Shown here: positions 31,835 to 43,535 of the stretch, piece by piece | How the letters are laid out: each line of letters begins with the position of its first letter | Position numbering within the stretch: the first letter of the stretch is position 1 | Assembly (NCBI GenBank): GCA_963383645.1 | Contig: OY726558.1 | Location: 180,421,634-180,485,633, forward strand | DNA: 64,000 bases | Direction of reading: 5' to 3' | Source of the DNA: Muscardinus avellanarius | Taxonomy: Eukaryota; Chordata; Mammalia; Rodentia; Gliridae | Position numbers and translations under genes: made by a program | Notes under the pieces: generated by a model | Databases searched by the model: none | The model's input: only the letters and a program-made list of their open reading frames with translations | What the model was told of the DNA's origin: nothing

Positions 31835-32912
31835 CAATAGAACACATAAATATAATTAATTGTAATAATTGGCCTCTACACACACATATATATACATATA
31901 CATATATATAATTATATTATTGATAGCATTATTAAGTATGAAATATAAATTGCCTTTACTTAAGATAACTGAATAGCCTGGGAGATAGTAGTAGGTAAAG
32001 ATACCATCCTATGTAAACTAAGAAAGTGGAAATTCTCATTTTTCTAATTTACCTTCTACTATCTGATAGTGCTATTGCAGCATGGGGTAAGTAATAGTAC
32101 TGTACCTAATAAGTTATTAAAAAAAAACCTGTGTTCTCTAAAGGTAATATATACTTATTCCACATCAAATTTGCATTTAATTATAGAAAGAACAAATAGT
32201 GCAAACCCTAAGATAGATTAACCTTCTTGAACAGAATGTAAAAACAAAAACATTTTCAGTTTCATTGAAATGAGGACTGCCCTTTTACAGAAACTGATAG
32301 TGTCTGATATACAAATGTTCACTTACAGTGGGTTCCATATGGTTTAATAATACTTAAATCACAATGTCTGTACACTGATATTGAAGAAATAATTAAAGGG
32401 ATGAAAGAAAGTAGTAAGTTTCAAGAAAAAGGAGAAACTAGAATAAACCATATATTTGAATTACAATTAGAGATATGAATTCATGTTTTCTATAATATAG
32501 ACACAAAACAAATAATTATGAATTATTATTCATTTTGTGTCTATATTATAGAAAATATCAGTTAATATACATATAGATTTTCCATGTTTTCTCTACAGAA
32601 AAAACTTAGGAACAAAAATACCCCAATAACAATGAATAATCCAACACTATAATTTTGATATCTAATGCCTCTCTTTAATAAGAACCAGTAATATTTGGAT
32701 AAATGGCTGATGATAGGGCAGAAATATATAGTATTAAAGATAAGTGTTAAAATAAGGAAGTACTAAAATTCATTGATGGAGATGTGTATAAGGTAATCAG
32801 GAAAAGGCTAAAAGAACTCTCAATGGCTGGAGTTGAATAAATTTGAGCAATAAAATAATATAGTATTAGATTATAACCCAAACTACAAAAAGTACTATTA
32901 TATTTTAAATGT
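31835..32912. other. AT-rich DNA containing a long perfect inverted repeat
   Basis: Apart from a short (CA)n/(TA)n mix at 31877-31912 and the inverted repeat listed separately, nothing was recognised. Confidence 0.6.
32486..32555. repeat. Inverted repeat, two perfect 23 bp arms
   Basis: Arms at 32486-32508 and 32533-32555 are exact reverse complements; the left one contains CTATAATATAGACACAAAA. The 24 bp spacer can pair a further 6 bp after two mismatches, giving a hairpin of about 70 bp. No known miniature transposon was recognised. Confidence 0.95.
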
Positions 32913-32914
32913 AG

Positions 32915-33200
32915 AGTGTATTCTCCCACAAAAGTTCATGTGTTAGGCTATGCAGCAGTGTTTAGGAAGTGGGCCATTGGGGGCATGGCCATGGAAACTA
33001 ACTCTTTCTCTGGGCTGGCTCTCTCTCTCTCTCTGTCTCTCATCTCTTCCCTGCTGTCATGCACTGCTACCATGATGTTTCTGTTATCTTGGAGCCTGCT
33101 GACAACAAACTGAACCTCAGAAAAACTATAAGCTAAAATAAATCTTTTCTCCTCAAAGTTATCCTGGCCAGATATTTTAATTTCAGTGATGAAAAGTTGA
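32915..33200 (+). mobile_element. MaLR-type LTR
   Basis: Landmarks: CCACAAAAGTTCATGTGTTA (start), GGGCCATTGGGGGCATGGCC, a CT-rich block, AAACTATAAGCTAAAATAAA (polyadenylation signal) and TCTTTTCTCCTCAAAGTTA. This layout is typical of rodent/primate MaLR LTRs. Diverged. Confidence 0.62.
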
Positions 33201-33263
33201 ATTCCAAATATTTTTGGACCTCTCTATCAGTGTATTCCACATTTAGTTAATGAACCATAGATT

Positions 33264-33279
33264 AAAAAAAACACTCAAG
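33264..33279. repeat. Target-site duplication of LINE-1 (left)
   Basis: AAAAAAAACACTCAAG, repeated exactly at 34009-34024. Confidence 0.9.
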
Positions 33280-34008
33280 TAGCAAGCATAAAGAAATCAA
33301 ACAACAACAAATGCTGGCGAGGATGTGGGGAAAGAGGAACTCTTTTACACTGTTGGTGGGAATGCAAACTAGTTCAACCACTATGGAGATCTGTGTGGAG
33401 ATTCCTAAGAAAGGTGGGAATAGATCCACCATATGATCCAGCTATACCACTCCTGGGTATCTTTCCAAAGGGGTTGAATTCAGAGAAATACAGCAACATA
33501 TGCATACCTATGTTCATAGCAGCACAATTTGTAATAGCCAAAATATGGAACCAACCCAGATCACCATCAACAGATGAATGGATAGCAAAACTGTGGGAAA
33601 TACACACAATAGAATTCTATTCAGCCATAAAGAAGAACAAAATTATGTCATTTGCAAGGAGATGGAAAACCCTGGAGAGCATCATGTTAAGTGAGATCAG
33701 CCAAGCACAAAAGAAGGTACATATGTTTCCTCTAATATGCCCAAACTAGGAAACACAAAGAATACCAGTGGGACTCCAGTTACTGAAGGGGAAATACTAG
33801 CTAAGTTTGGATGGTAAGATAGGAGAGGAGGAAGGTCGGTCTTGATTAATGAGGGTCTACACCTGAACATGTGTAAAATTATGAATAAGTCATGGTTAAC
33901 CTGGACAGCCATTGGTGGGAGGGGGGAAAGGAAAACGGGGGCGGGGGGAGGGCATCAAATATAGTGTAAATGTATACTATTTACGTTCAATAAAAAAATT
34001 GTTTAAAT
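33280..34008 (+). mobile_element. LINE-1 3' insertion, 5'-truncated, with open ORF2 C-terminus
   Basis: A 729 bp insert between exact 16 bp duplications. It starts inside ORF2 and the C-terminal frame is open to a stop near 33749. The translation shows classic LINE-1 ORF2 C-terminal landmarks: YDPAIPLLGIFPKGLNSEKY, PSTDEWIAKLW and EFYSAIKKNKIMSFA. The 3' UTR holds a G-rich run (33914-33951) and a GTTCAATAAAAAAATT tail. 5' truncation means the reverse transcriptase core is missing, so it is dead. The clean duplication and open frame indicate a fairly recent insertion. Confidence 0.95.
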
Positions 34009-34024
34009 AAAAAAAACACTCAAG
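34009..34024. repeat. Target-site duplication of LINE-1 (right)
   Basis: AAAAAAAACACTCAAG, identical to 33264-33279. Confidence 0.9.
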
Positions 34025-34029
34025 AAAAT

Positions 34030-34945
34030 CAAATACATTGTGAATGAACTTATACAGATAATTTTCATTGTATTCCCTAAAAATATAATATGGCTGCTAT
34101 TTACATAGAATTTGCACCGTGTGAAGCATTATAAGTAGTATAGAGATTATTTAACTTGTATAGAGGAGTGTATATAAGTTACATGCAAGTAGTATGCCAT
34201 TTAATACAAAGGGCTTGGATAGCAATAGATTTTGTTATCTATAGAGTTTCCAGAAACAAAGCGCTAATAGATACTGAGGGTGATTGTAATTTATAGCTAC
34301 TTTCTTCCTCAAGAATATGAAACATAATTCTCCATCCCTAAAGATTTGGCTGTGTGAAGTGACTTGCTTCCAGAAATTGCAGTAAGCAAAAGAAGGTGGA
34401 TATTTTTATGGCGTGGAAACCTGGCAAGCACTCCCCTGGCCATGTGTTCAAGGTTAATTCAAGTCAGTTACTAGCACATCCCCTTGATATGATGTTATGA
34501 TATTTACTTTTGACACTTGTGGTCATCTTGCCTAAACACCCATAATAACCACTGCATTACCCTGAGGAGGAAACATCCAAATTGTGTTCTATTCTACAAA
34601 ATATCTAATCAGTGCTTCTCAATGTGTCAAGGTCCTCAAAACATGGAAAATATTAATAAGCCGTTACAGCCCCAAAGGGACTTAAAAGACATGATGAATT
34701 AATAAAATGTGCATGTGACTCTGAAGCAGCAGGTTTGTAAAGAAAGAAAACTAAGGAAACCAAATAAGGCAAGCAATTTATTTAAAAGCCTCCTGAAGAA
34801 CTTGAAATTTTCATGAGTAGCATAGCTTTCTCAGTTGTCAGATGCCTCACAACTGAGATTGCTGTATTTGATAAAACTAAGTCTCTCTGATATGATTAAA
34901 TGTTCTAAAAAATCTTGAAAATTATTTTTAAAAATATAAAAAATT
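34030..34945. other. Single-copy DNA with possible old repeat fragments
   Basis: The segment 34600-34705 (CAGCCCCAAAGGGACTTAAA then AGACATGATGAATTAATAAA) has the look of an ancient interspersed repeat but was not assigned. Nothing else was recognised. Confidence 0.45.
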
Positions 34946-34947
34946 TT

Positions 34948-35113
34948 GCAAGGCGTGGTGGTGCACTCCTGTCATCCTCATGCTTGGGAGGCGGAGACAG
35001 GAGGATCACGCAGGTTCGAAGTCAGCCACACTGGCTTAAGAGACCCTGTTTCCAATTTAAAAAAAAAAAGTATAAAATAGGTCTGGGAGTGTAGCCTGGG
35101 GATAGAAGGGCTT
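34948..35113 (+). mobile_element. B1-dID-type SINE, 3'-truncated
   Basis: GCAAGGCGTGGTGGTGCACT, CGCAGGTTCGAAGTCAGCC, CTGGCTTAAGAGACCCTG and linker TTTCCAATTTAAAAAAAA. The ID half stops after GGAGTGTAGCCTGGGGATAG. It belongs to the TTTCCAAATAAA subtype. Confidence 0.88.
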
Positions 35114-35204
35114 GTAGCTTCATAGCTATATTAATTTAGAAGTTAGTTTTAATAAAACCACATAAAATTTAAGATAGATTTTAATATACACATCTTCATT
35201 TCTC

Positions 35205-35742
35205 TTTTTAAAAAATATTTTTATTGGTGTGTTGTAGTCATACACCTTAATGGAGTACAAGATGGTAGAGGCATAGAGTGATGCGAACATCACTCATTTA
35301 GTCCTTCCCCAGTTCCCACTCCATTCCTTCCCTCCTCCCTCCTTCCATATTTGGCTTGGTGGTTAATTTTTTTATGTTTGTGAATGTGCATCATTTACAT
35401 TAGAACATTTTTCTCTTCCCTCTCCTATAACCCCCACATAGGCTTCCTTATTTGCTCATTTATGGTTTCTCCTCCTTAGTATAGGCTTCCTGCTATGACC
35501 CTTTTTTCTCCCTAGTTTCCATACATTAGGGGGAGCATCTGATTTCTTATTTTTTGTGACTGAATAATCTCACTTAGCATAATGTTCTCCAGTTCCATCC
35601 ATTTCTCTGTAAATGAGGTTATTTTATTATTCTTTTTGGTTAAGTAAAATTCTATTTTGTTTATATTCCATAGTTTTGTAATCTGATGATGGATATCATG
35701 GCTGGTTCAATAGTTTGGCAATTGTGAATTATGCAGCTACCA
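35205..35742 (-). mobile_element. LINE-1 3' portion
   Basis: It begins with the 3' terminus (plus TTTTTATTGGTGTGTTGTAG), has a CT-rich 3' UTR (CCTTCCCTCCTCCCTCCTTC), and ends in antisense ORF2 (CACTTAGCATAATGTTCTCC, GTTTGGCAATTGTGAATTAT). It is less interrupted than the 8.5 kb copy and was used to recognise the insertion there. Confidence 0.83.
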
Positions 35743-35749
35743 TATGCAG

Positions 35750-37135
35750 AAAAATAAAAATAAACCTTACATTCTCACCCTGCACAAGAGTCAATTAAAA
35801 ATGGACCAAAAACTTGAAAATCATTTTTCTTTTTAACATACTCCTCTACGAACACAAGATAATGTTAGATTTGAGAAACATCATATGCTAAAGTGCTTGG
35901 AACACCAAAATTACAGAAACACCAAAACCAGAAAATAAGACAGAATTTGAAATACTTAAAAGATGATTGTCAAAAAGATCCACTGCAGTATTGGACCCTA
36001 AAGCATTTCTGTTATTGATAAACCAGGCAAGAAAAATGTAATACTATGTATTTTTACTCTCTTTTGACTTCTAGCATCTATGATTCCTAGACTCAACTAG
36101 TAGATTTTTTCAAATTATATATTATTTGTAACTTTTTAAAAATAATGAACTATACCTTCTCAAAGAATTTTAAAATTATCAGATTTTCATATTTTCTTTG
36201 TTGTCAGTGTATCACTCAGGAAGAGTAGGTTAATGAGAATAAATTGAAGGCAAAAAATGAAATAGTTTCTTAATATGAAAGAATAAAATTAGTATCAATG
36301 GCTATCTACTTCAAGGATATTTAATGTAGTTTATGAACCATTCTTTGCCTCAAATTTTGGTCAATAATGTACCTGATAATTATACTCTTTTCAACCAAAC
36401 TAAATAGAGAAATTATGTCTTTAAAATCAAATATACATTTTATATGTCTTAAACTGGTTTTGGAATAGCTTCTCCTTCATGCTACATTTCCAACCTATTT
36501 CCTTTTTATTTATCACACTGTTGTGGATCCTACCTTTTTATTTATTTTTTATCCCATACTTAAAACCCATAGTAACAGAATTTTTAAAATTTTCTTTTCA
36601 AAACAGTTTGCAAACACTTACTTCAATAGTCTAGATGAAATAAATATATACAATTTATCATGTTGTATAAATGATAATTTTGATAAATGTCACATATGGA
36701 TGCCTAAGTAGACACTTGCTTATTTTTTCAGATGAATAATCCTAAATTTATTCATATTTTATTCCAATGAATAGCCTAATAGCCAATATAAATTGTGGGT
36801 TCAAGTTGACTATTCTGGGTCTTTTTATATAAATTTAGGACTGATTTTTCTAGCTCTGTGAATAAGATATTGATATATTAATAGAGATTACATTGTTCTT
36901 TTAGCATATTTATTAACATCTCCTAAGTCCTTTGAATACATTAATCTCAAGTATAACACTGGTCATGAGTTTGATACCTGAGAAATGCTGGCTTATTCCA
37001 CTTACTAGTTGAAGGATCTTGGATATGTCAGTGAATGTTGTCAAGCTTAGTTTCCTCATCTTTAATACAGAAACAATGATATATTTATAATCTCAAGATG
37101 GTGATAAAAATAAATGACCTATATGTGCTTGAAAA
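35750..37135. other. AT-rich DNA
   Basis: The first 150 bp (AATAAAAATAAACCTTACAT then TCTCACCCTGCACAAGAGTC) may be more LINE-1 ORF2 on the plus strand (compare LINE-1 phrases with ACTCAA.TCAAAATGGACCAAA), so an inverted LINE-1 5' end is possible. The rest was not recognised. Confidence 0.45.
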
Positions 37136-37136
37136 G

Positions 37137-37345
37137 AGGCCAGGCATGGTAGCATACACCTGTAATCTCAGCATTTGGGAGGTTGAGACAGGAGGATCAT
37201 AGTTCGTGGACAGCCTCAGCTACTTAGGCCCTTTACAACTCAGTGAGACCCTGTTTCAAAATAAAGAATAAAAATACAGGGCTGGGAGTGTAGCTTCAAT
37301 GTAGAATGCCCCTGGGTTCCACCCACAGTACTGAAAAAAAAAAAA
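37137..37345 (+). mobile_element. B1-dID-type SINE
   Basis: GGCCAGGCATGGTAGCATAC start, linker TTTCAAAATAAAGAATAAAA, ID half GGGCTGGGAGTGTAGCTTCA, CCCTGGGTTCCACCC and a broken A-tail. Older linker subtype. Confidence 0.9.
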
Positions 37346-37710
37346 GAAAATAAAGAAAAAAAAAAGAGCTCTTCACATTGCTTGGTGGATCAAAAAGCAG
37401 TTTCTCTAAACATTGCTATTCAAAAAAATGTAACATCTATGTATCTGGTCAAATTACATAACATTATTAGGTTTAATGCTACCACACCAATAAAGTTAAG
37501 TGTATAAAACTGAATTTTTAACTAAAATGTTGTTATCTTGCTCAGAATTAACATGGAATGGTAATCTTAAATAAGAGTATGAAAAAGCATTACAAAAAGC
37601 AAAAAACAGTATTGGAGAGGGGGTGTTTTTAAAATAGTCAAAATAAAAATTAGCTTTGTGAATCTGTGCCATTCTTATAATATTACTAGCAATAAATATA
37701 TCTACTTTTT

Positions 37711-37930
37711 ATTATTGGTCAGAGTCAGCTTTTGGGAAATTGATGTCTTTTGATGAATTTCAATCCTTAATTTTTTACCTTGTGGGCTGGTAGATCCTGA
37801 TACCCTGCTTCCCAGTGATCTCTCACCTACCTGGTTAGCTTCCCCTACATAACAGAAAGTGATACAGATGGCTTTCTTTAATCCCATCCTATTCCCAAGT
37901 TCTTTGCCCTACCTCATGTACCTCTCTGAT
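37711..37930. repeat. Unclassified dispersed repeat, copy 1
   Basis: It matches 42165-42372 in the same orientation: shared phrases CTTGTGGGCTGGTRGRNCCTGAT, TCTCACCTNCCT, ACAGAANGTGANACAGRTG and TTTGCCCTACCTCAT/TCTGCCCTGCCTCAT. I do not recognise the family. An LTR or a non-autonomous element is possible. Confidence 0.6.
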
Positions 37931-38214
37931 AAAGTAACCCTAACTGCTGTTAGCAAAATGGGACTGACTAACTGCTTCAAGCTGGTATGGAGTGCTGTTG
38001 GAGTATATTATAGTCAGGGTCTCAGGGTATATGATTCAGAAGAACATAGAGATTTTGTAGTTTCTGGTGGTCTTGGGAAATATAAAATCTCAAGTTTAAC
38101 TTTACAGCATCTTATAAAAATTAACTGAAAAAAAAGTTTTGGGCATAGGTGTCATTTATTGTTGTTGTTGTTATTATTATTATTATTTTTGAGTGGTGAA
38201 ATAGAGTATTTTAT

Positions 38215-38602
38215 TTTATTTTTTTAATTAATTTATTTTTTAAATTGGTGCATTGTAGTCATATATCAATCACATTGGAGTACAAGACTTGAGAGGATAT
38301 ACAAGCACACATCATCCAATTAGCCCTCCTCCAGCCCCCATCCCATTCCCTCCCCCTCCCTCCATCCCACACTTCTTTGGTGATTTACTTTGATACATTT
38401 GTTTATGTACCTCCTGCGTTTTAAAGAGGCTCCGTCCTCCAGTATTACATACCCTCTGATTGGTCACATTAGTTGCTTCACTATAGGGCCCTTTCTATAG
38501 CTCAAACTCTTCCTGTTGCCCTTTTCCTCCTAGTTATTGCTGATTAAGAGAAGCGTCTGATTTATATTTTCTGCGATATTTCTCTGTGCATGCTGCGTTG
38601 CA
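38215..38602 (-). mobile_element. LINE-1 3' UTR portion
   Basis: The 3' terminus on the plus strand (TAAATTGGTGCATTGTAGTC), CATCATCCAATTAGCCCTCC, and a CT-rich UTR ending near GATATTTCTCTGTGCATGC. Same subfamily as the copy at 12.5 kb. Confidence 0.8.
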
Positions 38603-39137
38603 AGTACCAATCCCACTCTTGATGGTCCCAGTAGTGGCCTGGCTACTCAGTGGACTGATTCAGACCTCGCTGGCTCAAGCAGCGGCCTTTATTATTATTA
38701 TTTGAAGTACTGCATAAATGGCTTGATTATAGCTCCCCTTTTTAAACCCCCCAAATACCATATTTGTCTCTGACTATATTGTTCTGCTGGGGGTTCAAGA
38801 CAAAGCAGGTTGTCTTATATTGGGCAAACATGTTTTTCTGACATTATTTTACTATTAACGTCAGTAAAAGATACTTAGGTTTACTATTAGAGTCTTTACC
38901 TCTACCAGTTGTGTCATTAACGAGGATGGATTATGGTCTTCCTGAACATCTGGCTTCTTTTGAAACATTTACTCTCTGATGACCCTCATATTTAAAGAAT
39001 ACTCTTGGCTTGTAGTCTCAAAACTTCATGATGCCCCTGTTCAGAGGGCCAGATGACTTACCAGAGTTGCAGTGCTGTTAGCAAAGTCCTGTTATCCTTT
39101 GGGTCCTATTTGACCTTTAAGGACAAAGGCTAAAATG
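38603..39137 (-). mobile_element. Possible LTR with internal flank, unclassified
   Basis: Read on the minus strand, AATAAAGGCCGCTGCTTGAG is a polyadenylation signal followed by a GC-richer segment to the LINE-1 junction, as in LTR R-U5. Upstream on that strand, TTTAAAAAGGGGAGCTATAA could serve as a TATA-like element. The composition differs from the flanking AT-rich DNA. No paired LTR and no target duplication were found. Confidence 0.35.
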
Positions 39138-39151
39138 TTGACTGTTCTTTT

Positions 39152-39216
39152 ATTTTTTGTGTGTGTGGTACTAGGGTTCCTGGAAGTTCTTCTACCTTTG
39201 GGCTACACTCCCAGAC

Positions 39217-39278
<62 letters not shown>

Positions 39279-39346
39279 TTATTTATTTATTTGGAAACAG
39301 GGTCTTTTAAGCCAGCGCGGCTGGCTTCGAACCTGCGTGATCCTCC
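39152..39346 (-). mobile_element. B1-dID-type SINE, 5'-truncated, with expanded (TA)n linker
   Basis: Flanked by TTGACTGTTCTTT (about 39138-39150 and 39347-39359). It reads GGGTTCCTGGAAGTTCTTCT, then a long (TA)n at 39220-39270 replacing the A-rich linker, then GGAAACAGGGTCTTTTAAGC and GGCTTCGAACCTGCGTGATC. The last part of the B1 half is missing. Confidence 0.9.
39220..39278. repeat. (TA)n microsatellite inside a SINE
   Basis: About 26 TA units grown out of the AAAAATATAAAA linker of the SINE. The open frame across it (Ile-Tyr repeats) is not a gene. Confidence 0.95.
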
Positions 39347-39364
39347 TTGACTGTTCTTTCTGAG

Positions 39365-40975
39365 CACTTTTAACTCCTAAATTGTTGAACACCCAGAAGT
39401 TCCGTTTCACTAATCTTTTGAAGCTTTCTTGCCAGTAATGACTATTATCTCAGAACATTGTTGGGTCTTGTAATTCTATTAAATATTAACAAATTACAAG
39501 TATATTATTTTATAAGAAAAACACTCAATGGAATTATGAGGAACAACACAAATCCCATTAATATCTTTGCACAAAAAGTTGGTCATAATGCAGTTAAAAT
39601 CATACAAATATAAACATGGAAAGGCTATCACTATTTCCAGTTTTCTTTCTTCTTTTTATTCTTGATGCAATTAGCTTAGTAAAGTGTTTTCTTACATTAT
39701 ACATTTTAGAAGTCTTATAAATTTTGGGAATGCAAATTTCTAAAATGCTATTGTTTTAGATACAGAAAATAAAGTCAGCAGTAATAAAAAATTAGCTTAA
39801 TAAAATACAAAATTTTACTAATAAACACATATCTTAAGTAAATTAATTGTTTTAAACAAAATCAGTGCATTTAATGTGACTAAAAAGTTTTAAAGTGATT
39901 TCTTTTGTCTTTTTTGGCTCTGATGGTGTGATTGTTTTGTTATAAGAGGCACTTTATTTTGTTGTTACTTCTGTGGATTTTACTAGTGCTCATTTATTAT
40001 TATGCCAATTTTTGGTACCATGTAGAAAATATCCAACTGCATTACACACATAACAAAACCAACAATATCAAGAAGTAGGAGACAAGAGAGTTAAAGACAT
40101 TTACTACCCAGAGGAACAGCTAGGTATAGAGCTTCCAAAAACCAAAACTTGTACTGTCAAAGATTTTATTGTATTACATAGATGTGGGGAAAACCTGTAC
40201 AGTTGGTCATGCTTGGGCAGTCTGAAAGTTATGGGTGACACTAATCTAATTTTATTCAGATGGCTATTCTGTCTCCACTGATCACCACTACCATCCATCA
40301 CCTCCCTTAGGATATCATAGAAGTAACCTTTGAGTAGCTGATGAATAAAGAGCAGGAGAGAGGAAAAAAATAACCAAAAAGAGTGGTCCAGAAAATCTCT
40401 AGTTAGACAAAATTAAAATAAGTCAGAGCAGACATTCTATGTCCTTAAACTCAGGTTAATTAAAAAAAATGAGCTCAAAAAATATAAAAGAGCCATACCT
40501 ACTGTAGAAAAAACTATATTTTGCTATAAATTTGTACAGGTTTTTGTTTAAGAAGATTTTTATTCTTTTTTCCTTGCCAGATAAGGCTAAAATGCAGAAC
40601 TCTAGAATCCTAGAATTGGATTTTTAGAATGCAAGAGAGCAAACTGTACTAGAAAATATAATTATCTTTCAGACCTTTACAAGAATCATTTAAAAATAAA
40701 TATCTACTCAGGACAGAAATTTTTTATGAGTTTAACTAGCAGCATCAGAAAACTAGGTGTGAGATGTTATTAGTCACATCATACAAGGAGTAGTTTATCC
40801 TTTACAGATTCAGCATGTAGGTGGTACGAGAAGGGTAATTTAAAGTAAACATATCTCTTTTCATGCATATTAAATTTGGTGTGGTGGAGAGCTTTATTTT
40901 TTCTCTTTCCTGCCATACCATGTGGGATGTAGTCTAAATTTTTATCCATGGCCAGAAACTAACAAATGTTAGATC
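39365..40975. other. Single-copy AT-rich DNA
   Basis: No repeat or gene recognised. Confidence 0.6.
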
Positions 40976-41106
40976 TCCCAAAATTTTAGGCAACCAAGCA
41001 GTTTCCCCCCCAGGTTTTTCAAGTTATAGATTGCTTTTGACTGCTGTAGGAACAGGGGCTGGGTTTTTCACCCTGGCATCTCTAGCTAGGAATTAATAGT
41101 GATCAG

Positions 41107-41367
41107 GAACTCTAGATAATGGAGATTATATAGATGAGAAAATAAGGCGACCTAACTGAGGGGATGGGAGGGGAGAAGAGGGAAACTCTCTAAAGCACAT
41201 GATGTACTTAAACAAACATACCAAAGTCAATCACCCAGCAAAGCATGGGAAGGGGGGATTGGTGGGAATTGAATAAGGGCTAATTGGGTGATTTCTGCAT
41301 GTATGTCTCCACCATCTTTTATCATATTAAGATGTATGACTACAATGTACCAATAAGAAATTTAAAA
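41107..41367 (+). mobile_element. LINE-1 3' UTR insertion with 12 bp target duplication
   Basis: AATAGTGATCAG flanks it at 41095-41106 and 41368-41379. It reads GGGAGGGGAGAAGAGGGAAA, TCAATCACCCAGCAAAGCAT, GGGCTAATTGGGTGATTTCT and the terminus CAATGTACCAATAAGAAATT, the sense strand of the 3' UTR type seen reversed at 12.5 and 38.2 kb. Confidence 0.88.
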
Positions 41368-41384
41368 AATAGTGATCAGCAAAC

Positions 41385-41930
41385 AATTTGACCCCCTCAC
41401 ACAGCTACATTTGTGTGATAACCATGGAAAACCCTTCATATTTCCTGCGGGACTGCAGGACACCCAGTCAAATTTCTATGTGCATGTTCATGTCTCAGCT
41501 CTGGGCACTGTGTGCAAGGAATTGGTGTAGGTCAAGACCTTTATACCAAGTGCTCCCCTTGCTACTGTGGCATCAGTGCATCAGCAGGCAGAAAAATAGC
41601 TTTGCCTAGGTAGTTTGGTCCCCACAGCACTGTGGAATCATGTAATCCCAGTGCAATCCGCAAGCTTTCAGTCAGGCTGAATCTCAACATGGCGGAGTGA
41701 TGGCAGTCAGCAGCATCAATGCCTTTTCAGTTTTCTTCTTCATTCACTTGTTCCATTTTCCCTCCTAAGCTTGTGGGTACCCAGCTGCTGGACCTTATTA
41801 GCTCTTATCCAAGCAGCCAAGCACAGACTAAGTCTAACTGCTTGAATTGAGTCTGCAAGAACATGTAAGAGAAGTCCCAGAAGTAAAAAAAACAAAAATT
41901 TATTACCCTTTCATCTTGTTTGGCCAGTGC
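41385..41930. other. Non-AT-rich segment, possible old LTR or retrocopy
   Basis: More balanced in composition than its surroundings. The phrase CTCAACATGGCGGAGTGATG and, near the right end, AACAAAAATTTATTACCC (minus AATAAATTTTTG) suggest a minus-strand transcript end or LTR. No family or target duplication identified. The 73-codon frame at 41388-41609 was not recognised. Confidence 0.3.
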
Positions 41931-42019
41931 ATCATGCCTGAAACAAGTGTGTCTCCTCCTATAGGATTCTTATCAAATGGATTCTATTGAGTGAAGTCTA
42001 AGAACTAGTGAAGGGTATA

Positions 42020-42375
42020 GAGGTATGAAAGTTTATTTTTAAGTCAGAGAAAGATAGAAGACAAAAACACCTCCCATTATAGGAAATCCCATAAAAGAGA
42101 GTAACTGACCAAGCTCTTGTGTGGGAGGCTTTTAAACTTTACTGAAGATTCTCATCTGCTCTCTTATAAATTGATCAGAATCAAAAAACGGGGAAACCGA
42201 TGGGTTTTGACCAATTTCAACTCTTAATTTAAATTGTTTTCTTGTGGGCTGGTGGGACCTGATCTAGAACCCACCTATTTCTCACCTCCCTCCACCATAC
42301 AGAAGGTGAAACAGGTGACCTTTTTTAATCCTTCCTGTTTCCAGGTCCTCTGCCCTGCCTCATTATGACTGAGTA
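42020..42375. repeat. Unclassified dispersed repeat, copy 2 (longer)
   Basis: The right 200 bp match 37711-37930. The copy may start near 42020, where GTTTATTTTTAAGTC looks like the reverse of a polyadenylation signal, so a minus-strand LTR is possible. Confidence 0.5.
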
Positions 42376-42379
42376 AACG

Positions 42380-43519
42380 AAAAGTAAAATACATTAGTTG
42401 TAAGGCAAATATAGCAAAAATTATTTATATGTAAAACCTACCCCTTGCTTATAAAAACATATTGTGATGAGAAAAATTATCCTAAAAGTTACACCAACCT
42501 CCAAATAATCAAGTTATTTTTCATAAAGAGTTTCCAATATTTAAAGAAAAAATAGTTTTCTGTTGTATAACATATCATTTTAATCTGCTTAAGCATTTTT
42601 CTATTTCAGTATTGATGAATGAATCATTTTATTTGAATTGGTGTCAAAACAAAAATTACTCAGAATAAAAAATGTATAAGGAAGAATCACTAAGAAAACA
42701 CCCCTTCAACAAACTGCAGGGATACTTTTAAGGGGTTAGTAAGGGGTGGAAGAATCTTAAACCATCTATAAACATTTGTCTTACCAAGGGAAAAGTAAAC
42801 TCCTTTACACATTCATGATAGAAAGTAATTTTGAATTTTGGAGAAGACATCTGAAACTCTTCTAACAATTCTGTAAGGGGAGGTACCTCTGTGGTTAAGC
42901 CATCTAAATTCTACAAAATTGCAATGCTCCAGGAGCCTAGAAACAGAAAGAAGTCTTTCTCTTGTTCAATCAAGCTGATGAAAATGTTATCCTTGTTTTG
43001 GCAATCAGAATGGTGTTGTGTGGCTTCCTTTATGTTGACTTTGAGTAGGGAACAAAGGTGGGGGTGGCAGAGCAGAGAGAGAAAAAGCCAAAGAAAGACG
43101 TAAGAATAACAGATTTTAACTATAAATAGTAAATAAGCCATTCTGGCTCATATTTTCATTTAAAATTTCGTATACTATGTTGTTATCTATGTAAATCTAT
43201 TCTTTATACACTATAATCATGTAAAGTTTCTCTGTGGTATCAAGGAAAACTGCCATCATTTGTGCTAAGTTGAGCATGCATAACTACATTTTACCCTTTC
43301 ATTAATTATTGGCAACTCTGATAGTTGACATTCTGGCACTTGGTGATAATTGAACCAACTTCCCTTTCACCCTCAATCCCAAATACACAACAGTATCAAA
43401 ACTGCTATATAAGAAAGTAAAAATAATGAGCATGTAAATTTCTTTTAAATCAGGAAACATAAATTTAGGTTGAAGGATCAACAATATTAGTAGAAAGTCC
43501 TACAAGTAATATGCAGATT
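42380..43519. other. Single-copy AT-rich DNA
   Basis: No repeat or gene recognised. The overlapping plus and minus open frames near 42891-43141 have no recognisable features. Confidence 0.6.
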
Positions 43520-43535
43520 AGAATAAAAGGTATTT

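Noticed and set aside
31877..31912. Mixed CA/TA run as a regulatory element
   Set aside because: Low-complexity sequence with no supporting motif.
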